A stretch of 64,000 nt of DNA from Prochlorococcus sp. AG-363-A16 (GCA_003280345.1 QCFB01000005.1:1-64000); one strand, 5' to 3'. Shown: positions 1 through 9,052, numbered from the stretch's first letter. Made by a program: numbers and translations. Notes: generated from the sequence alone by a model not told the origin.

Positions 1-1138
1 AAGCAAACCATTCTGGGATTTCTTCACCGTTGCGAAGCATTTTGCGGAATTGTGTACCGCTGAGCTTCTTTACATGAAGACCTCGCGCTTCAGCATGTTC
101 AGCTGTGACATATCCTTCTTCTTCTGTATAAACGAGGTTAAGAGAAGGAACTGTTTCCATAGCTAATTCTGGTGCACATTCATTGGCAAAGTTTTGGGCG
201 TCATATGGTCCATAAAAATCTTCTCCGCTCAGGCTCGATTTACAACCAGCCATATCCCGACCAATTATGAAATGTGTGCACCCGTAGTTACGACGAATGA
301 TCATGTGTTGAAGTGCTTCACGTGGACCTGCCATATGCATTGAATAAGGGAGGTAAGCCCATCTGATACTTGAATTATTTACTTCTTCAGCTAAACGTTC
401 GTAAGTTTGGAAGCGAACTTCTCCAGGGATATCATCCTGTTGTGTGGGGCCGCAGGTTGGATGAACTAGGACTACAGCCTTGTTGCTTACATTGCTTGCA
501 TTTAATGCTTTTGTGAATAATTCGTAGTGGGCTCTATGTATTGGATTACGGCATTGAAAAGCAACTACATCTTCTCCTGACGGAAGCTCTTTTCTTACTT
601 CTGCTGGTGTTTTACAAGGGAAAATTCTTTTAGGAAGTTCAAGACCTTGAACTTTCCCTCCCAGGTAGAAGCGTTTGCGTTCACTGGTAATCATGCGAAC
701 TGCAGGATGTTCTATTGAAGTTGTGCCATAACAACCTTTTGCTTCAAGGACTTTGTTTGGCTCCCATTTGTCTTCTACTTCTAGTACTGCAATTTCTTGC
801 CCTTTATAGGTAAGCAGCACTTTGTCACCGTTAACGACATCTTCTCTGTCAGTATCCATAACTATTGGTAGGCCAAAAAGATACCCTGTTGTGGTTCGAT
901 GCCCTGCTACCACAGCTGAGTAATCAGCTTGGTGCATGAAACCTCTCTCAGGCGAAAAACCACCAACAACAAGCAACTCAACGTCGCAGGCATTTCGGTC
1001 AGAGCATTCAAGTGTTTTATTGGTATTTTTTTTAATTTCTTCTCGCTTCTCAATAGGCACAATTAGGTCGACAAGTTTTCCTCCATAAGGAGCTATTACT
1101 CCAGAGTCTTTTGCTGAGGGAGATGGGCTGCCGTTCAT
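1..1138 (-). CDS. sat: Sulfate adenylyltransferase (ATP sulfurylase), 3' end cut by window edge
   Basis: Activates sulfate with ATP to adenosine phosphosulfate, the first step of assimilatory sulfate reduction in the cytoplasm. About 379 codons are visible from an ATG at 1138 (MNGSPSPSAK). The open frame runs off the left edge, so only a few C-terminal residues should be missing if the length is near the usual ~390. The catalytic motif QCRNPIHRAH lies at about residues 195-204, and a second conserved stretch (IGRDMAGCK) follows. Both are diagnostic for the Met3/Sat family (known). There is no sign of a fused APS kinase domain in the visible part. It lies downstream of psbO in the same direction, but a strong terminator separates them, so it probably has its own promoter. 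Confidence 0.95.
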   Translation of the reverse strand, partial: MNGSPSPSAKDSGVIAPYGGKLVDLIVPIEKREEIKKNTNKTLECSDRNACDVELLVVGGFSPERGFMHQADYSAVVAGHRTTTGYLFGLPIVMDTDREDVVNGDKVLLTYKGQEIAVLEVEDKWEPNKVLEAKGCYGTTSIEHPAVRMITSERKRFYLGGKVQGLELPKRIFPCKTPAEVRKELPSGEDVVAFQCRNPIHRAHYELFTKALNASNVSNKAVVLVHPTCGPTQQDDIPGEVRFQTYERLAEEVNNSSIRWAYLPYSMHMAGPREALQHMIIRRNYGCTHFIIGRDMAGCKSSLSGEDFYGPYDAQNFANECAPELAMETVPSLNLVYTEEEGYVTAEHAEARGLHVKKLSGTQFRKMLRNGEEIPEWFA

Positions 1139-1222
1139 TACGAGCCTGAGGGTGCGGTGAGATTCTCCCAGATCATTGGACTTTTAAACTCAAAAAATTG
1201 TTTTACATAGAGATAGATCTAG

Positions 1223-1261
1223 AAAAAAAGAGAGGGCCTGTTGTAGGCCCTCTCTTTTTTT
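1223..1261 (-). terminator. Intrinsic terminator of psbO (near-symmetric hairpin)
   Basis: A perfect inverted repeat with 17-base arms (1223-1239 and 1245-1261) around a 5-base loop. The core GAGAGGGCCT/AGGCCCTCTC is flanked by A and T runs on both sides. On the minus strand it follows the psbO stop by about 24 bases and ends in a T run. The A/T flanks make it able to work in either direction, but no plus-strand gene enters from the left. Confidence 0.9.
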
Positions 1262-1284
1262 GTGTGATCAGAAAAGGATCTTGA

Positions 1285-2079
1285 TCAAGCTTTGCGCCCA
1301 TAAAGTTTGCCAGTGAGTTTGACGTCTACAGGATCTCTTGATCCAAGGTCATTGTCAGATGGCTGGACTGCGACAAAGCTACCGGCAAATTCATCACCAC
1401 TAACACTATCGATTGTCAGGGTGATTGTGCCTTGACCACCAAGATCTTGCTTGATGTTTTCTCTAGCAAGGTCTTCATCGTCACCACCTAAGGCAACTAG
1501 ACCCTGTGCATATTCAACACCAGTGTCTTTAGCACGGCTTTTTGGATCTAGAAAATCACCTGTGCGGTAACTAGGAGTGGTTGTTGTTCCAGAGAAACTT
1601 TCTCCAGGAGCTATGGATTTTCCTCCATCGGCGACCATATCTTTGATCGAGAAGGCCAAAGGAAATTCTTCCCCAGTTGGAGCAAGAACAGTGATTAAGG
1701 AGAAGTCAATACCACCCTTTTCTGTGAACTTGCCGCCAGAGAGATCTCCGTATACCGCATCAATACTGCTGTTAAAGCGAGGGCTGATGATTTTTGCAGG
1801 TACGAAGTCAGCTTTTTGGCGCTTGTTTCCAGAAAGTTTCACAAAGATCTCTGTTGGTTGCAAGCATAGTTCTTTAAAAGAGCCATCAGCACTGATGGTT
1901 CCTGAAGACCCAGAGGGGAGGGTTTTGCACTCGCCGTTTTGGCCGGTGCTTACGCTCTGGCCAAGTTGGGCATTACCCCTTTCAGGGCCCTTAACGAACG
2001 CTGCAGATACACTGCTGGGGGCAGCTGCAAAGGTTAGACAGAAAGCCAGCACCATGGCCAGCAAGGGACGAAAGCGCAT
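1285..2079 (-). CDS. psbO: Photosystem II manganese-stabilizing protein PsbO
   Basis: Extrinsic lumenal 33-kDa subunit that stabilises the Mn4Ca cluster of photosystem II. With the start at 2079 (MRFRPLLAMV) the product is 264 residues. It begins with a typical signal peptide: basic start, hydrophobic core, and an AAPSSVSA cleavage region for export to the thylakoid lumen. An in-frame ATG 45 bases upstream (2124) would add 15 residues before the signal peptide; I prefer the shorter form because the basic MRFR start is normal for signal peptides. The mature part contains the conserved pair of cysteines (CKTLPSG and ELCLQPTEIFVK) and the C-terminal VKLTGKLYGRKA segment. A strong terminator follows directly, suggesting a monocistronic, highly expressed gene. 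Confidence 0.95.
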   Translation of the reverse strand: MRFRPLLAMVLAFCLTFAAAPSSVSAAFVKGPERGNAQLGQSVSTGQNGECKTLPSGSSGTISADGSFKELCLQPTEIFVKLSGNKRQKADFVPAKIISPRFNSSIDAVYGDLSGGKFTEKGGIDFSLITVLAPTGEEFPLAFSIKDMVADGGKSIAPGESFSGTTTTPSYRTGDFLDPKSRAKDTGVEYAQGLVALGGDDEDLARENIKQDLGGQGTITLTIDSVSGDEFAGSFVAVQPSDNDLGSRDPVDVKLTGKLYGRKA

Positions 2080-2295
2080 GAGAAGAAGCCGAAAGGCCAG
2101 ATTAATGCGGTATAAACCGCCCATTTGTTCAATGTGGATATTACAGGGGGTAATTGAGCCTTAAGGCCACCCATTTGCAGCTCTCAACAACCTGTCGCTT
2201 CTGTAATAAAGAATATTTACCTCCTAAATCTTCAAATCTCTTTGGCTTCAAGGCTTTTCAGCCTCTAGCCTCAAAACCTCTTTAATTCCATTGTA

Positions 2296-3582
2296 TTAAT
2301 TCGATTGAGAAATATTTGTTTGAACAGTGCGAATTTCGTCGAGCAACTGGTGCGCTAAGAGCAATTTTGAGGCAATAGGCATAGGTTTGGCCATTGAACC
2401 TGGTCCTAATAAAAAGCCACCATTGAAATGTTCTTCAAAACCTTGCCCAGGTCGATCTATAGGGTTAGCAAAAAGTAGATCACATCCTTTGTCCCTTCTT
2501 TTTTGCTCGCCAACCATTTGAAGGTCGCTATTTTCGCCTGTTAGAGCACTGAACCCCATGAAAAGTTGATTGTTGGTTTTTCTTTGAATTGCTTCAGCAA
2601 GCAAATCAGGCACTGTTTCAAAGTCATTTCCTAAGGAGTTAATAAGGTCGGTTTTATTGGCTTTCGTTAAGGTTGCCCCATTTTTTCTTCTTATATCTGA
2701 AACAGCTGCCGTCATGATGATCACATTTGCTGATGTTTGGAGCTTGGTCAGTTTGGTTTGCATCTCTTGTGCACTTTTTACAGGGTAAGTAGTTAATCCT
2801 TCTAATAATGCAGAAGAAAGTTGAAGAGGCCCATGAATCAAATCGACAGAAGCTCCACGCAGTTTTGCTGCTTGAGCTAGAAGCACTCCCATTCGGCCGC
2901 TGCTCCTATTAGTGATAAGCCTTGCTGGATCTAATGACTCCAAAGTTGGACCGGCTGTAATTAATACTCTTTGCCCTTTCCAATCACATTGAATAATGCC
3001 TTCTGAATCTTTTCTTATTAGGACACTTTTTATCGCCAATTCAATGAGTTCAGGATCTGGCATTCGACCCTCTCCTTCACGATCGCAGGCTAGTAAACCT
3101 GATGAAGGAGATAAGCAAAGTACTTTTGGAAAAGCTTGAAGTCGGCCCCAGTTTTCTTGAACAGCAAGGTTTTTCCACATTCCCGTATTCATAGCTGCAG
3201 CCGCAATAATTGGCTTTTCACATGCCAAGAGCACACTTCCCAATAAGCCTTCTCCTAGCCCATGCACCCATTGAGCAAGTGAGGTAGCACTTAATGGGGC
3301 AATTACAACGAGTTCAGCCCATTCGGCGAGGGTCACGTGCAAAGGCTTTGGCTCAATTGGATCCCATTGGTCTTTATCTTGATAAGCGCGATTCCTGCTT
3401 AAGGTTGCAAGTGATAAGGGGCTAACCAGGTGAGTTGCACTTGGAGTGATGATGCAGCGAACCTCTGCACCAGCTTTGACTAAATTGCTTACGAGTAATG
3501 GTGTCTTTACTGCTGCAATACTTCCGCACACTCCAATGAGGATGCGTTTCCCCCTCAAGCAATGATCTGATTCAATCTTCAT
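2296..3582 (-). CDS. coaBC: Bifunctional phosphopantothenoylcysteine decarboxylase / phosphopantothenate-cysteine ligase
   Basis: Catalyses two steps of coenzyme A synthesis: ligation of cysteine to 4'-phosphopantothenate and decarboxylation to phosphopantetheine. At 428 residues it has the normal full length. The N-terminal flavoprotein (CoaC) half starts with KRILIGVCGSIAAVK (about 12-26), has a likely catalytic His at 82, and the MNTGMW motif at 131-136. The CoaB half starts near 203 with RVLITAGPTLESLD and NRSSGRMG, which bind the nucleotide and dimer partner. In the family signature PxMNxxMW the proline is replaced by alanine here (AAMN). It overlaps the DUF2555 gene upstream by 11 bases, so the two are probably co-transcribed. 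Confidence 0.95.
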   Translation of the reverse strand: MKIESDHCLRGKRILIGVCGSIAAVKTPLLVSNLVKAGAEVRCIITPSATHLVSPLSLATLSRNRAYQDKDQWDPIEPKPLHVTLAEWAELVVIAPLSATSLAQWVHGLGEGLLGSVLLACEKPIIAAAAMNTGMWKNLAVQENWGRLQAFPKVLCLSPSSGLLACDREGEGRMPDPELIELAIKSVLIRKDSEGIIQCDWKGQRVLITAGPTLESLDPARLITNRSSGRMGVLLAQAAKLRGASVDLIHGPLQLSSALLEGLTTYPVKSAQEMQTKLTKLQTSANVIIMTAAVSDIRRKNGATLTKANKTDLINSLGNDFETVPDLLAEAIQRKTNNQLFMGFSALTGENSDLQMVGEQKRRDKGCDLLFANPIDRPGQGFEEHFNGGFLLGPGSMAKPMPIASKLLLAHQLLDEIRTVQTNISQSN

Positions 3583-3844
3583 CGAATGGTTCCTGATCTA
3601 CCAAATGGAGGTAGGGACCTGTTAATTCTGGTCGATGAATTGCTAAGGCTCGCAAGAGATGCCAATCATTTAGTCCAGCAAATGGTGTCGGGTAATCATC
3701 GTGCTCCAATCTTTCAGCGAGTATTGCAATGGAATCATCATCAAATGCTTGGAGGATTTCTGGGGTTATTTTCTGACTAGCTTCGAGTGAGAGATTCTTA
3801 GAGTGCTCCATATTTGTTTCCTCAAGGGCCTCCATATATTCCAT
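3572..3844 (-). CDS. DUF2555 family small protein
   Basis: A 90-residue soluble protein whose central part (ILAERLEHDDYPTPFAG, then DWHLLRALAIHRPEL) matches what I recall of DUF2555, a family confined to cyanobacteria and of unknown function. It has no signal peptide or membrane segment and is acidic at the C-terminus (EPFDED). Possible starts include the first MEYMEALEE and the later MEHSKNL; the true one is not fixed. It overlaps coaBC by 11 bases on the same strand, which suggests a shared transcript but not a shared function. The tRNA-Ala gene lies just upstream on the opposite strand. Confidence 0.75.
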   Translation of the reverse strand: MEYMEALEETNMEHSKNLSLEASQKITPEILQAFDDDSIAILAERLEHDDYPTPFAGLNDWHLLRALAIHRPELTGPYLHLVDQEPFDED

Positions 3845-3871
3845 TGTGGATGAGGTTACAGATCAAGATTT

Positions 3872-3944
3872 GGGGAATTAGCTCAGTTGGTAGAGCGCTG
3901 CGATCGCACCGCAGAGGTCAGGGGTTCGAATCCCCTATTCTCCA
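3872..3944 (+). tRNA. tRNA-Ala (anticodon CGC)
   Basis: A 73-base cloverleaf. The acceptor stem is GGGGAAT/ATTCTCC with the G3:U70 wobble that identifies alanine tRNAs. The D-arm is GCTCAGTTGGTAGAGC, the anticodon stem CTGCG/CGCAG encloses loop ATCGCAC (anticodon CGC), and the T-arm is AGGGGTTCGAATCCCCT. The discriminator base is A and CCA is not encoded. It reads the GCG codon. Confidence 0.95.
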
Positions 3945-4127
3945 CTAGCCTTTTATTGGAAGGGATTGAAGTCATCCTGAAATGCTTTCGTTCAAGTGCA
4001 TTCGACCCAAGAATATTTGAACACAAAATTATGTACTCAAAGCCACTTAGGATCAGTTCTCTAAGAACTGTTCTATAGCGATATAGTCCGTAAGGTAAAA
4101 CTTTTTTAGGAAGTAAAAAAATCCTCG

Positions 4128-4328
4128 ATGTCACAATCGAAACGTGAACAGGTTGTAAGTCATCTCCGCTATTTACGCCAAGAGCTGCGTGAGATGCATC
4201 AAGGCGTGCTGGAAGATGGCCTTTTGCCTGAACCTGGCGAAATTAGAGGGGTTATGGCTCAGATGGAGGCTTTGCTTGAATTACTGGAGGGAAAGACAAA
4301 GAACAAGGCAAAAACAGAAGCAAATTAA
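4128..4328 (+). CDS. Small conserved-looking hypothetical protein, helical
   Basis: A 66-residue protein starting at ATG 4128 (MSQSKREQVVSHL), very rich in charged residues and leucine (LRYLRQELREMHQGV, then MAQMEALLELLEGK), with a basic tail. The heptad-like spacing suggests a short helical hairpin or coiled coil. I do not recognise a characterised family, and function is unknown. It follows the tRNA-Ala gene by about 180 bases and stands alone on the plus strand. The A-rich stretch AGGAAGTAAAAAAATCC just upstream may serve as a weak ribosome-binding site. Its start codon and coding-like composition make it likelier real than random. Confidence 0.6.
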   Translation: MSQSKREQVVSHLRYLRQELREMHQGVLEDGLLPEPGEIRGVMAQMEALLELLEGKTKNKAKTEAN

Positions 4329-4514
4329 TTAGATTTTCCCTTTTAGGAATATTTTTGATTAATTAATTCCAAGTCAAGATTTTCTTTTGTCTCACTGGGG
4401 ATTGTTTTATGCTTTTTATTTATATAGCTATCTCAAAAGAAAAGCTCTCTGAGTTGATACTTCTGAGCTAAGATGAGTAAATTATTTTAATTGTCCTTTG
4501 GATTTATTATTTTA

Positions 4515-4856
4515 ATGGTCAATAAGTTGCAAACAACTAATTTAAACCGTACTTTTGGCCAAGCATTGATTCGATTGGAGCTTTGGGCTGTTAATCCATG
4601 GCGAAGATACTCTTTGTTTTTAATTATTTTGTTAACAGGGTTTCTTCTTGGAAGTGCGATTGGGACAATTAATGGAGTTTTAGCATTGATGGATCCAATA
4701 GGAGCATTTTTTACAGTTTTAATTTTAGAGATAATGGTCCGAATAAGACGGCGGTGGCCAGTAGATAAAAGGAATGGGGTGATTATCAGCATTATTGACC
4801 TGGCAAGAATAGGCTTGCTTTATGGGTTATTGATGGAAGGGTTTAAATTGCTTTAA
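4515..4856 (+). CDS. DUF565 / Ycf20-like membrane protein
   Basis: A protein of about 113 residues if it starts at ATG 4515 (MVNKLQTTNL); a TTG at 4491 in the same frame would add eight hydrophobic residues and seems less likely. The central VNPWRRYSLFLIILLTGFLLG followed by a second hydrophobic stretch (LALMDPIGAFFTVLILEIMV) and the basic RIRRRWP fit the DUF565/Ycf20 family, found in cyanobacteria and as ycf20 in algal plastids. Plant homologues have been linked to photoprotection (known for the family, not shown here). At least two membrane helices are expected, with a third near the C-terminus. It is monocistronic and convergent with pyrB. Confidence 0.7.
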   Translation: MVNKLQTTNLNRTFGQALIRLELWAVNPWRRYSLFLIILLTGFLLGSAIGTINGVLALMDPIGAFFTVLILEIMVRIRRRWPVDKRNGVIISIIDLARIGLLYGLLMEGFKLL

Positions 4857-4977
4857 AGCAATTTGACCTTCATAAATATTTCATCAAAAATTCTGTGATT
4901 AGATATAGTTAAAGAACAAATAATTGTTTATCTTTCAAAAGAGAATGAAGCTAAAGTTAATATTTTAAATATTTGGT

Positions 4978-6000
4978 TTATTCGAAACTTTCTGATGCTG
5001 CTAGCAAATAAAGAAGAGCCATTCGAATTGGTATGCCATTACAAACTTGCTCCTCCACCAAGCAAATTGATTGATCATCAAGTATTGCACCGCTCATTTC
5101 TATACCACGATTTACTGGTCCAGGGTGGAGGACTGGAATTTGCTTCTCACAGCACTTTAGACGCTCATGAGTTATGCCGTAATCAATATGATATCTATCT
5201 AGACTTGTAAGTAGATTCTCGCTCATACGCTCCTTTTGAAGTCTGAGAGTCATTACTGCATCAGCTCCTTTTAAGGCATCATCAAGTGATCTAGAGATGC
5301 TTATGCTCCCACGCTGCTTTATGGGATCAAATTTCTGCCCAGTTGGTGGTTTGTCAACAAAATTTGAAAATTGTTCTGGCAAGAGACTTGGGGGGCCGCA
5401 TAGGACTAAATCTGCTCCACATGCTGTGAGAGCCCAAATGTTGGATCGAGCTACTCTTGAGTGAAGAATATCTCCAACGATTACAATTTTTTTCCCTTTA
5501 AGAGCTTTAGGTAAAGGATTTTTTGGATTGAAAAATTTGGCAAGAGTAAATAAATCAAGTAATCCCTGACTTGGATGACTATGGAGACCATCACCGCCAT
5601 TAAGGATTGCAATTTTCTTTTCTCTGTGTTCAAAAGATCTAGCTAATTGCCCTGGAACGCCTGTCGAGCTGTGACGGACGATTAATACATCGGCTCCCAT
5701 TGCAACATAAGTAAGAGCTGTATCTAAAGGGCTCTCGCCTTTATTTAAGGAGCTATTTTTCGGAGAAAAACTTTGAACATCAGCTGAGAGACGTTTTGCA
5801 GCTAATTCAAAGCTGCTTCTAGTTCTAGTACTTGGTTCAAAAAATAATGTCGCAACTAATCGACCTTGCAAAGCCGGCAATTTTCTAGCCCCTGTAAAAG
5901 GCATCGATTTGAATCTATTTGCTAGTTCAAGAACAGAGGTGTAATCCTCTAAAGAGAAAGCTGAAAGATCAAGAATATGCCGATGATTCCATTTGCTCAT
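4978..6000 (-). CDS. pyrB: Aspartate carbamoyltransferase catalytic subunit
   Basis: Condenses carbamoyl phosphate with aspartate to N-carbamoyl-aspartate, the committed step of pyrimidine synthesis. The product is 340 residues. It has the carbamoyl-phosphate signature [13 protein letters not shown] at about 53-65, then [10 protein letters not shown], the aspartate-binding side around [12 protein letters not shown], and HPGPVNRG near 293. No regulatory (PyrI) subunit is next to it, as is usual in cyanobacteria. The start ATG at 6000 overlaps the stop of the upstream DNA glycosylase gene by ATGA, so translation is probably coupled. Confidence 0.95.
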   Translation of the reverse strand: MSKWNHRHILDLSAFSLEDYTSVLELANRFKSMPFTGARKLPALQGRLVATLFFEPSTRTRSSFELAAKRLSADVQSFSPKNSSLNKGESPLDTALTYVAMGADVLIVRHSSTGVPGQLARSFEHREKKIAILNGGDGLHSHPSQGLLDLFTLAKFFNPKNPLPKALKGKKIVIVGDILHSRVARSNIWALTACGADLVLCGPPSLLPEQFSNFVDKPPTGQKFDPIKQRGSISISRSLDDALKGADAVMTLRLQKERMSENLLTSLDRYHIDYGITHERLKCCEKQIPVLHPGPVNRGIEMSGAILDDQSICLVEEQVCNGIPIRMALLYLLAASESFE

Positions 6001-6644
6001 GGTCCATTACCTATTGATGGACGCCAAGCTTTCTCAGGACATGGTTTGCGATCACCTTTTGCCCGCTTGCTTACGCTTCTGCTTTTTTGCAGATACCACC
6101 TCCAAGGCAAATCCTTAGCTTTAGTGATCCCGATTCGGGTTGTGTTCACAATCTCTTGCACATTTTCTTCAGACGACCGACTAGTAAGCCATAAACCATT
6201 CTCTACTGAGACTGGCCTTCTGTCATGGGTTATATCTAAACCAAAGCGCCGAGCTAATAACCCTGGACCTGCAGCTACTCGTTCTTGTTCATTAGGTAAA
6301 GCTATAGCTCTTAATAGAACACCACTTGCCCATTCTGGTTTATCAGTAACTACATTTATACAGTGATAAATTCCATAAGTTCGATAAATATAAAAATTAC
6401 CAGGTTCTCCAAAGAGGGTTTCATTGCTTGAAGTTCTACGTGAAAACCCATGACAAGCTGGCTCTAATTGGGAATAAGCCTCAGTTTCCACTATCACACC
6501 CCATAAAAGATCATCTTTGCCATTACGGCTTACAAGATGGCATCCTATTAAGTCTGGTGCCACTAGTTCGGCTGGCCTAGAGAAGAATGATTTTTTAAGT
6601 AATTTCCTGATTTTTTTGGATTTAATTTTTGTGTTTAACTTCAA
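5997..6644 (-). CDS. 3-methyladenine (alkyladenine) DNA glycosylase, AAG/MPG family
   Basis: Excises alkylated purines such as 3-methyladenine in base-excision repair. At 215 residues it fits the AAG family: [13 protein letters not shown]-type beginning (here [10 protein letters not shown]), the catalytic acid region [18 protein letters not shown] around 50-67, the DNA-intercalating tyrosine region [15 protein letters not shown], and [12 protein letters not shown]. The N-terminus is very lysine-rich ([11 protein letters not shown]) and the C-terminus is basic, which would suit DNA binding. It overlaps pyrB by four bases and both share one direction, so repair and pyrimidine genes appear to form one unit by chance of compaction. 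The RNA-like hairpin at 6691-6760 lies upstream. Confidence 0.88.
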   Translation of the reverse strand: MKLNTKIKSKKIRKLLKKSFFSRPAELVAPDLIGCHLVSRNGKDDLLWGVIVETEAYSQLEPACHGFSRRTSSNETLFGEPGNFYIYRTYGIYHCINVVTDKPEWASGVLLRAIALPNEQERVAAGPGLLARRFGLDITHDRRPVSVENGLWLTSRSSEENVQEIVNTTRIGITKAKDLPWRWYLQKSRSVSKRAKGDRKPCPEKAWRPSIGNGP

Positions 6645-6690
6645 TGCTAGCTCAATAATTGATTTGAAAAATCCTTAAATTTGCGAAAAG

Positions 6691-6760
6691 GAAGCCTAAG
6701 GAAAGGAAGTTAATCTTGTTTTAGCCTTAGCCTTTCCTGTTTAGGGAGCTTCTTTTTTTT
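6691..6760 (+). terminator. Terminator-like hairpin with T8 tail, no plus-strand gene upstream
   Basis: A bulged inverted repeat: GAAGC (6691-6695), CTAA (6696-6699) and GGAAAGG (6700-6706) can pair with CCTTTCC (6731-6737), TTAG (6741-6744) and GCTTC (6748-6752). Eight T follow at 6753-6760. This is intrinsic-terminator architecture reading rightward, but the genes to its left all run leftward. It may end a small RNA or an antisense transcript. The 316-base gap it sits in (6645-6960) holds no convincing ORF. Confidence 0.5.
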
Positions 6761-6960
6761 ATGGTTGGTTGTTAATGATCACAAAATAGATTTTTGAAAG
6801 ACTTTTTATTAATTTTAAATTATTATATTACTAACGGGATCTTGGTTAACTTTTAATCTGACCTCATAGTTTATTAATATCAAGTTGGAGCTCAAGGCAC
6901 TTCGCTATTTCCTCAACTCTTCCAGGACCAGTCAATAATGTCGAATCTATTCGCTTAGCT

Positions 6961-7695
6961 TTGCGAAGCTGGCCTGAAGTGGATGAATACCTCAGGCTTT
7001 GTAAGGGAATTATCCTTCCTATTGGCTCTACAGAGCAGCATGGCCCTACAGGTGCTATTGGAACAGATTTTTTGACTGCTGAAGCTATTGCTTTAGAGAT
7101 TGGACTTTTGACTGGGGTCCTGGTAGCACCTGCCCAATGTTTTGGAATGGCCGAGCATCATCTTGGTTTTTCCGGAACAATGAGCTTGCAGCCACAAACT
7201 TTGTTGGCTGTTCTTCATGACTTGGTACTATCACTTGCTGGACATGGGTTTGAAAGAATATATGTAGTTAATGGACATGGCGGAAATATTGCTACTGCTA
7301 AAGCTGCGTTCTCGAAGGCCTATGTAACTGCAGTTGCTAGGAATTTGTCAGTAGGTTCAAAACTTCGATGTAAATTAGCAAATTGGTTTATGGCTTCAGA
7401 AGTTTTTTCTGAGGCTCAAAAACTTTATGGCGACAGTGAAGGGCAGCATGCGACTCCAAGTGAGATTGCAGTAACTTTGCATTTGGAACCAACCTTGATA
7501 GCTAAGCAAAGACAATTGCCAACTTCTGCTCCCGTAGGCCCGATTTATAGCGCACAAGATTTTCGTTTAAGATATCCTGATGGGCGAATGGGCTCAGATC
7601 CTTATTTGGCCAAGCCTGAACATGGCAAAACTCTTCTTAAGAAAGCAGCCTTTGCTTTGAAAGAAGACTTATTAAACTTTTTTAAGGCATCATGA
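6961..7695 (+). CDS. Creatininase-family (putative amidohydrolase) protein, start uncertain
   Basis: Member of the creatininase/formamide-hydrolase superfamily of metal-dependent amidohydrolases; the substrate cannot be told. The family metal and active-site motifs are present: [15 protein letters not shown] near the start, NGHGGN near residue 100, and [11 protein letters not shown] near 160. The listed start is a TTG at 6961 giving 244 residues. The frame is open back to 6862 and translates there as [12 protein letters not shown], which looks protein-like, yet it contains no ATG or GTG. The true start may therefore be upstream at a rare codon. The stop overlaps the gatC start (ATGA), so the two are co-transcribed. 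Confidence 0.8.
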   Translation: MRSWPEVDEYLRLCKGIILPIGSTEQHGPTGAIGTDFLTAEAIALEIGLLTGVLVAPAQCFGMAEHHLGFSGTMSLQPQTLLAVLHDLVLSLAGHGFERIYVVNGHGGNIATAKAAFSKAYVTAVARNLSVGSKLRCKLANWFMASEVFSEAQKLYGDSEGQHATPSEIAVTLHLEPTLIAKQRQLPTSAPVGPIYSAQDFRLRYPDGRMGSDPYLAKPEHGKTLLKKAAFALKEDLLNFFKAS

Positions 7696-7985
7696 GCAAA
7701 ATCACCCCAGAAGATGTTCGTAAGGTGGCTAAATTGGCTCGTCTAGAGATTCCTGAGGATCAGGTGGAAATGTATACGAGTCAATTGGAAGATATCCTTA
7801 GCTATGTTGATCAACTACAGAAAGTAGACACAAGCAGTATCCCTCCTACAACTAGGGCTGTAGAAGTTGTAAATGTCTTACGTAAAGATGAGGTGAAATC
7901 AACAGTAGTTAGAGAAGAATTACTTGATTTAGCCCCTCAACGCGAGGGCGATTTTTTTAGAGTTCCAAAGATACTTGCCGATTAA
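7692..7985 (+). CDS. gatC: Asp-tRNA(Asn)/Glu-tRNA(Gln) amidotransferase subunit C
   Basis: Small scaffold subunit of the GatCAB transamidase, which converts misacylated Glu-tRNA(Gln) and Asp-tRNA(Asn) to the correct amides; cyanobacteria lack glutaminyl-tRNA synthetase in most cases and depend on it. At 97 residues it has the normal length and the typical features [15 protein letters not shown], the helix [16 protein letters not shown], the proline turn SIPPTTR, and the C-terminal [15 protein letters not shown]. The ATG overlaps the stop of the creatininase-family gene. gatA and gatB are not in the window. It converges with crtR, the stops overlapping by four bases. Confidence 0.95.
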   Translation: MSKITPEDVRKVAKLARLEIPEDQVEMYTSQLEDILSYVDQLQKVDTSSIPPTTRAVEVVNVLRKDEVKSTVVREELLDLAPQREGDFFRVPKILAD

Positions 7986-9052
7986 TTATTTTGGTTTGGA
8001 TTAGGTATTACTGCAGTTTTATGTATTAAATTAATCCATTGCTTCCTTAGCCTATTGCTTGGCAATATTTTTGCTAAAGGCCTCATTTTGCTTCGACGTT
8101 TTTTATGGCTTCTTATGCCTAGTAAAACGTCATAAATAAAATTCAAACTGTCATTTCTGCTTTCAAATATGCCTATTCTCTGAGGTGAACCTTTTGCATC
8201 TAAAAGAGGTTTAGTAGCTTCATAAGCAGGTTTATATTCAAACCATGGAATTGATGGCCACAAATGATGCACAAGATGATAATTTTGCCCCATTATTAGC
8301 CAATTCATTATTCTGCTTGGGTAAACTCTGGCGTTTTTCCATTTATTTCTAGAAAGGAACGGTCGATGAGGCAAATAGTCGAAGAAAATTCCTAGAGTGA
8401 CACCGACCATGAGTGCTGGACCAAACCAGAGGTTATAAATAACGTTCATGAAACTATGTTGAATACCTGCAATTACAATGCAAATAAATAAGCTTCGTTC
8501 TATTCCCCATTGCATTAGCTCATAACGGCGCCAAAGTTTTCGCTCAAAGAAGAAGTATTCGTGATAAAAAAACCTTGGGGCTATTAACCATACGGGTCCA
8601 AAAGTACTCACAATGTGATCAGGATCATTTTTTGGATGATTTACGTGGGAGTGATGTTGGAGATGCACTCTTGTGAAAACTGGGAAGCTAAAACCAAGCA
8701 AGATTGCTGCACCATGGCCCATTGCTTGGTTTATCCATCGATTTGGGTGAGCAGCGTTGTGGCATGCATCATGAATTACGGTCCCTTCCATATGTAGTGC
8801 AAGGAAAGCAAGCCCTACTAAAACTGGTAAGGGCCAGCTACCTTGATACCATTGCCAGACGCTTAGGGCTGCTAATAAATAACCACAGATGAATAACCCG
8901 ACAGTGAGATTCCATGGGTTTGGAGGATCAAGATATTCTTTAATGACTTTTTGCCAGTCAGCAGAACTCTGAAGTTGGGTTTGACCTTCGTTTGAATTAG
9001 GGATCTTGAAAGAGTGGGTCATTGCATTTAGCGGTTGTCGCAAAGAATCCAA
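7982..9052 (-). CDS. crtR: Beta-carotene hydroxylase, fatty-acid-desaturase type
   Basis: Membrane di-iron hydroxylase that converts beta-carotene to zeaxanthin in the thylakoid/plasma membrane. It is about 356 residues (346 if it begins at the second Met, 9022). The three histidine boxes are seen: HDACH (94-98), HLQHHSH (130-136) and HLVHH (259-263). Two pairs of hydrophobic segments surround them (about 50-88, 108-126, 187-225). The HDACHN and [14 protein letters not shown] contexts match CrtR rather than acyl-lipid desaturases. It has no close same-strand partner; tRNA-Leu lies just upstream. Zeaxanthin is a major pigment of Prochlorococcus, which fits. Confidence 0.9.
   Translation of the reverse strand: MDSLRQPLNAMTHSFKIPNSNEGQTQLQSSADWQKVIKEYLDPPNPWNLTVGLFICGYLLAALSVWQWYQGSWPLPVLVGLAFLALHMEGTVIHDACHNAAHPNRWINQAMGHGAAILLGFSFPVFTRVHLQHHSHVNHPKNDPDHIVSTFGPVWLIAPRFFYHEYFFFERKLWRRYELMQWGIERSLFICIVIAGIQHSFMNVIYNLWFGPALMVGVTLGIFFDYLPHRPFLSRNKWKNARVYPSRIMNWLIMGQNYHLVHHLWPSIPWFEYKPAYEATKPLLDAKGSPQRIGIFESRNDSLNFIYDVLLGIRSHKKRRSKMRPLAKILPSNRLRKQWINLIHKTAVIPNPNQNN

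Noticed and set aside
1577-2164. Plus-strand ORF of 195 codons inside psbO
   Set aside because: Lies antisense to a clearly recognisable psbO, has no family-like motifs and is explained by codon bias on the opposite strand.
3883-4134. Minus-strand ORF of 83 codons over the tRNA-Ala gene
   Set aside because: It is antisense to the tRNA and to the flanking region, with no start signal or recognisable family.
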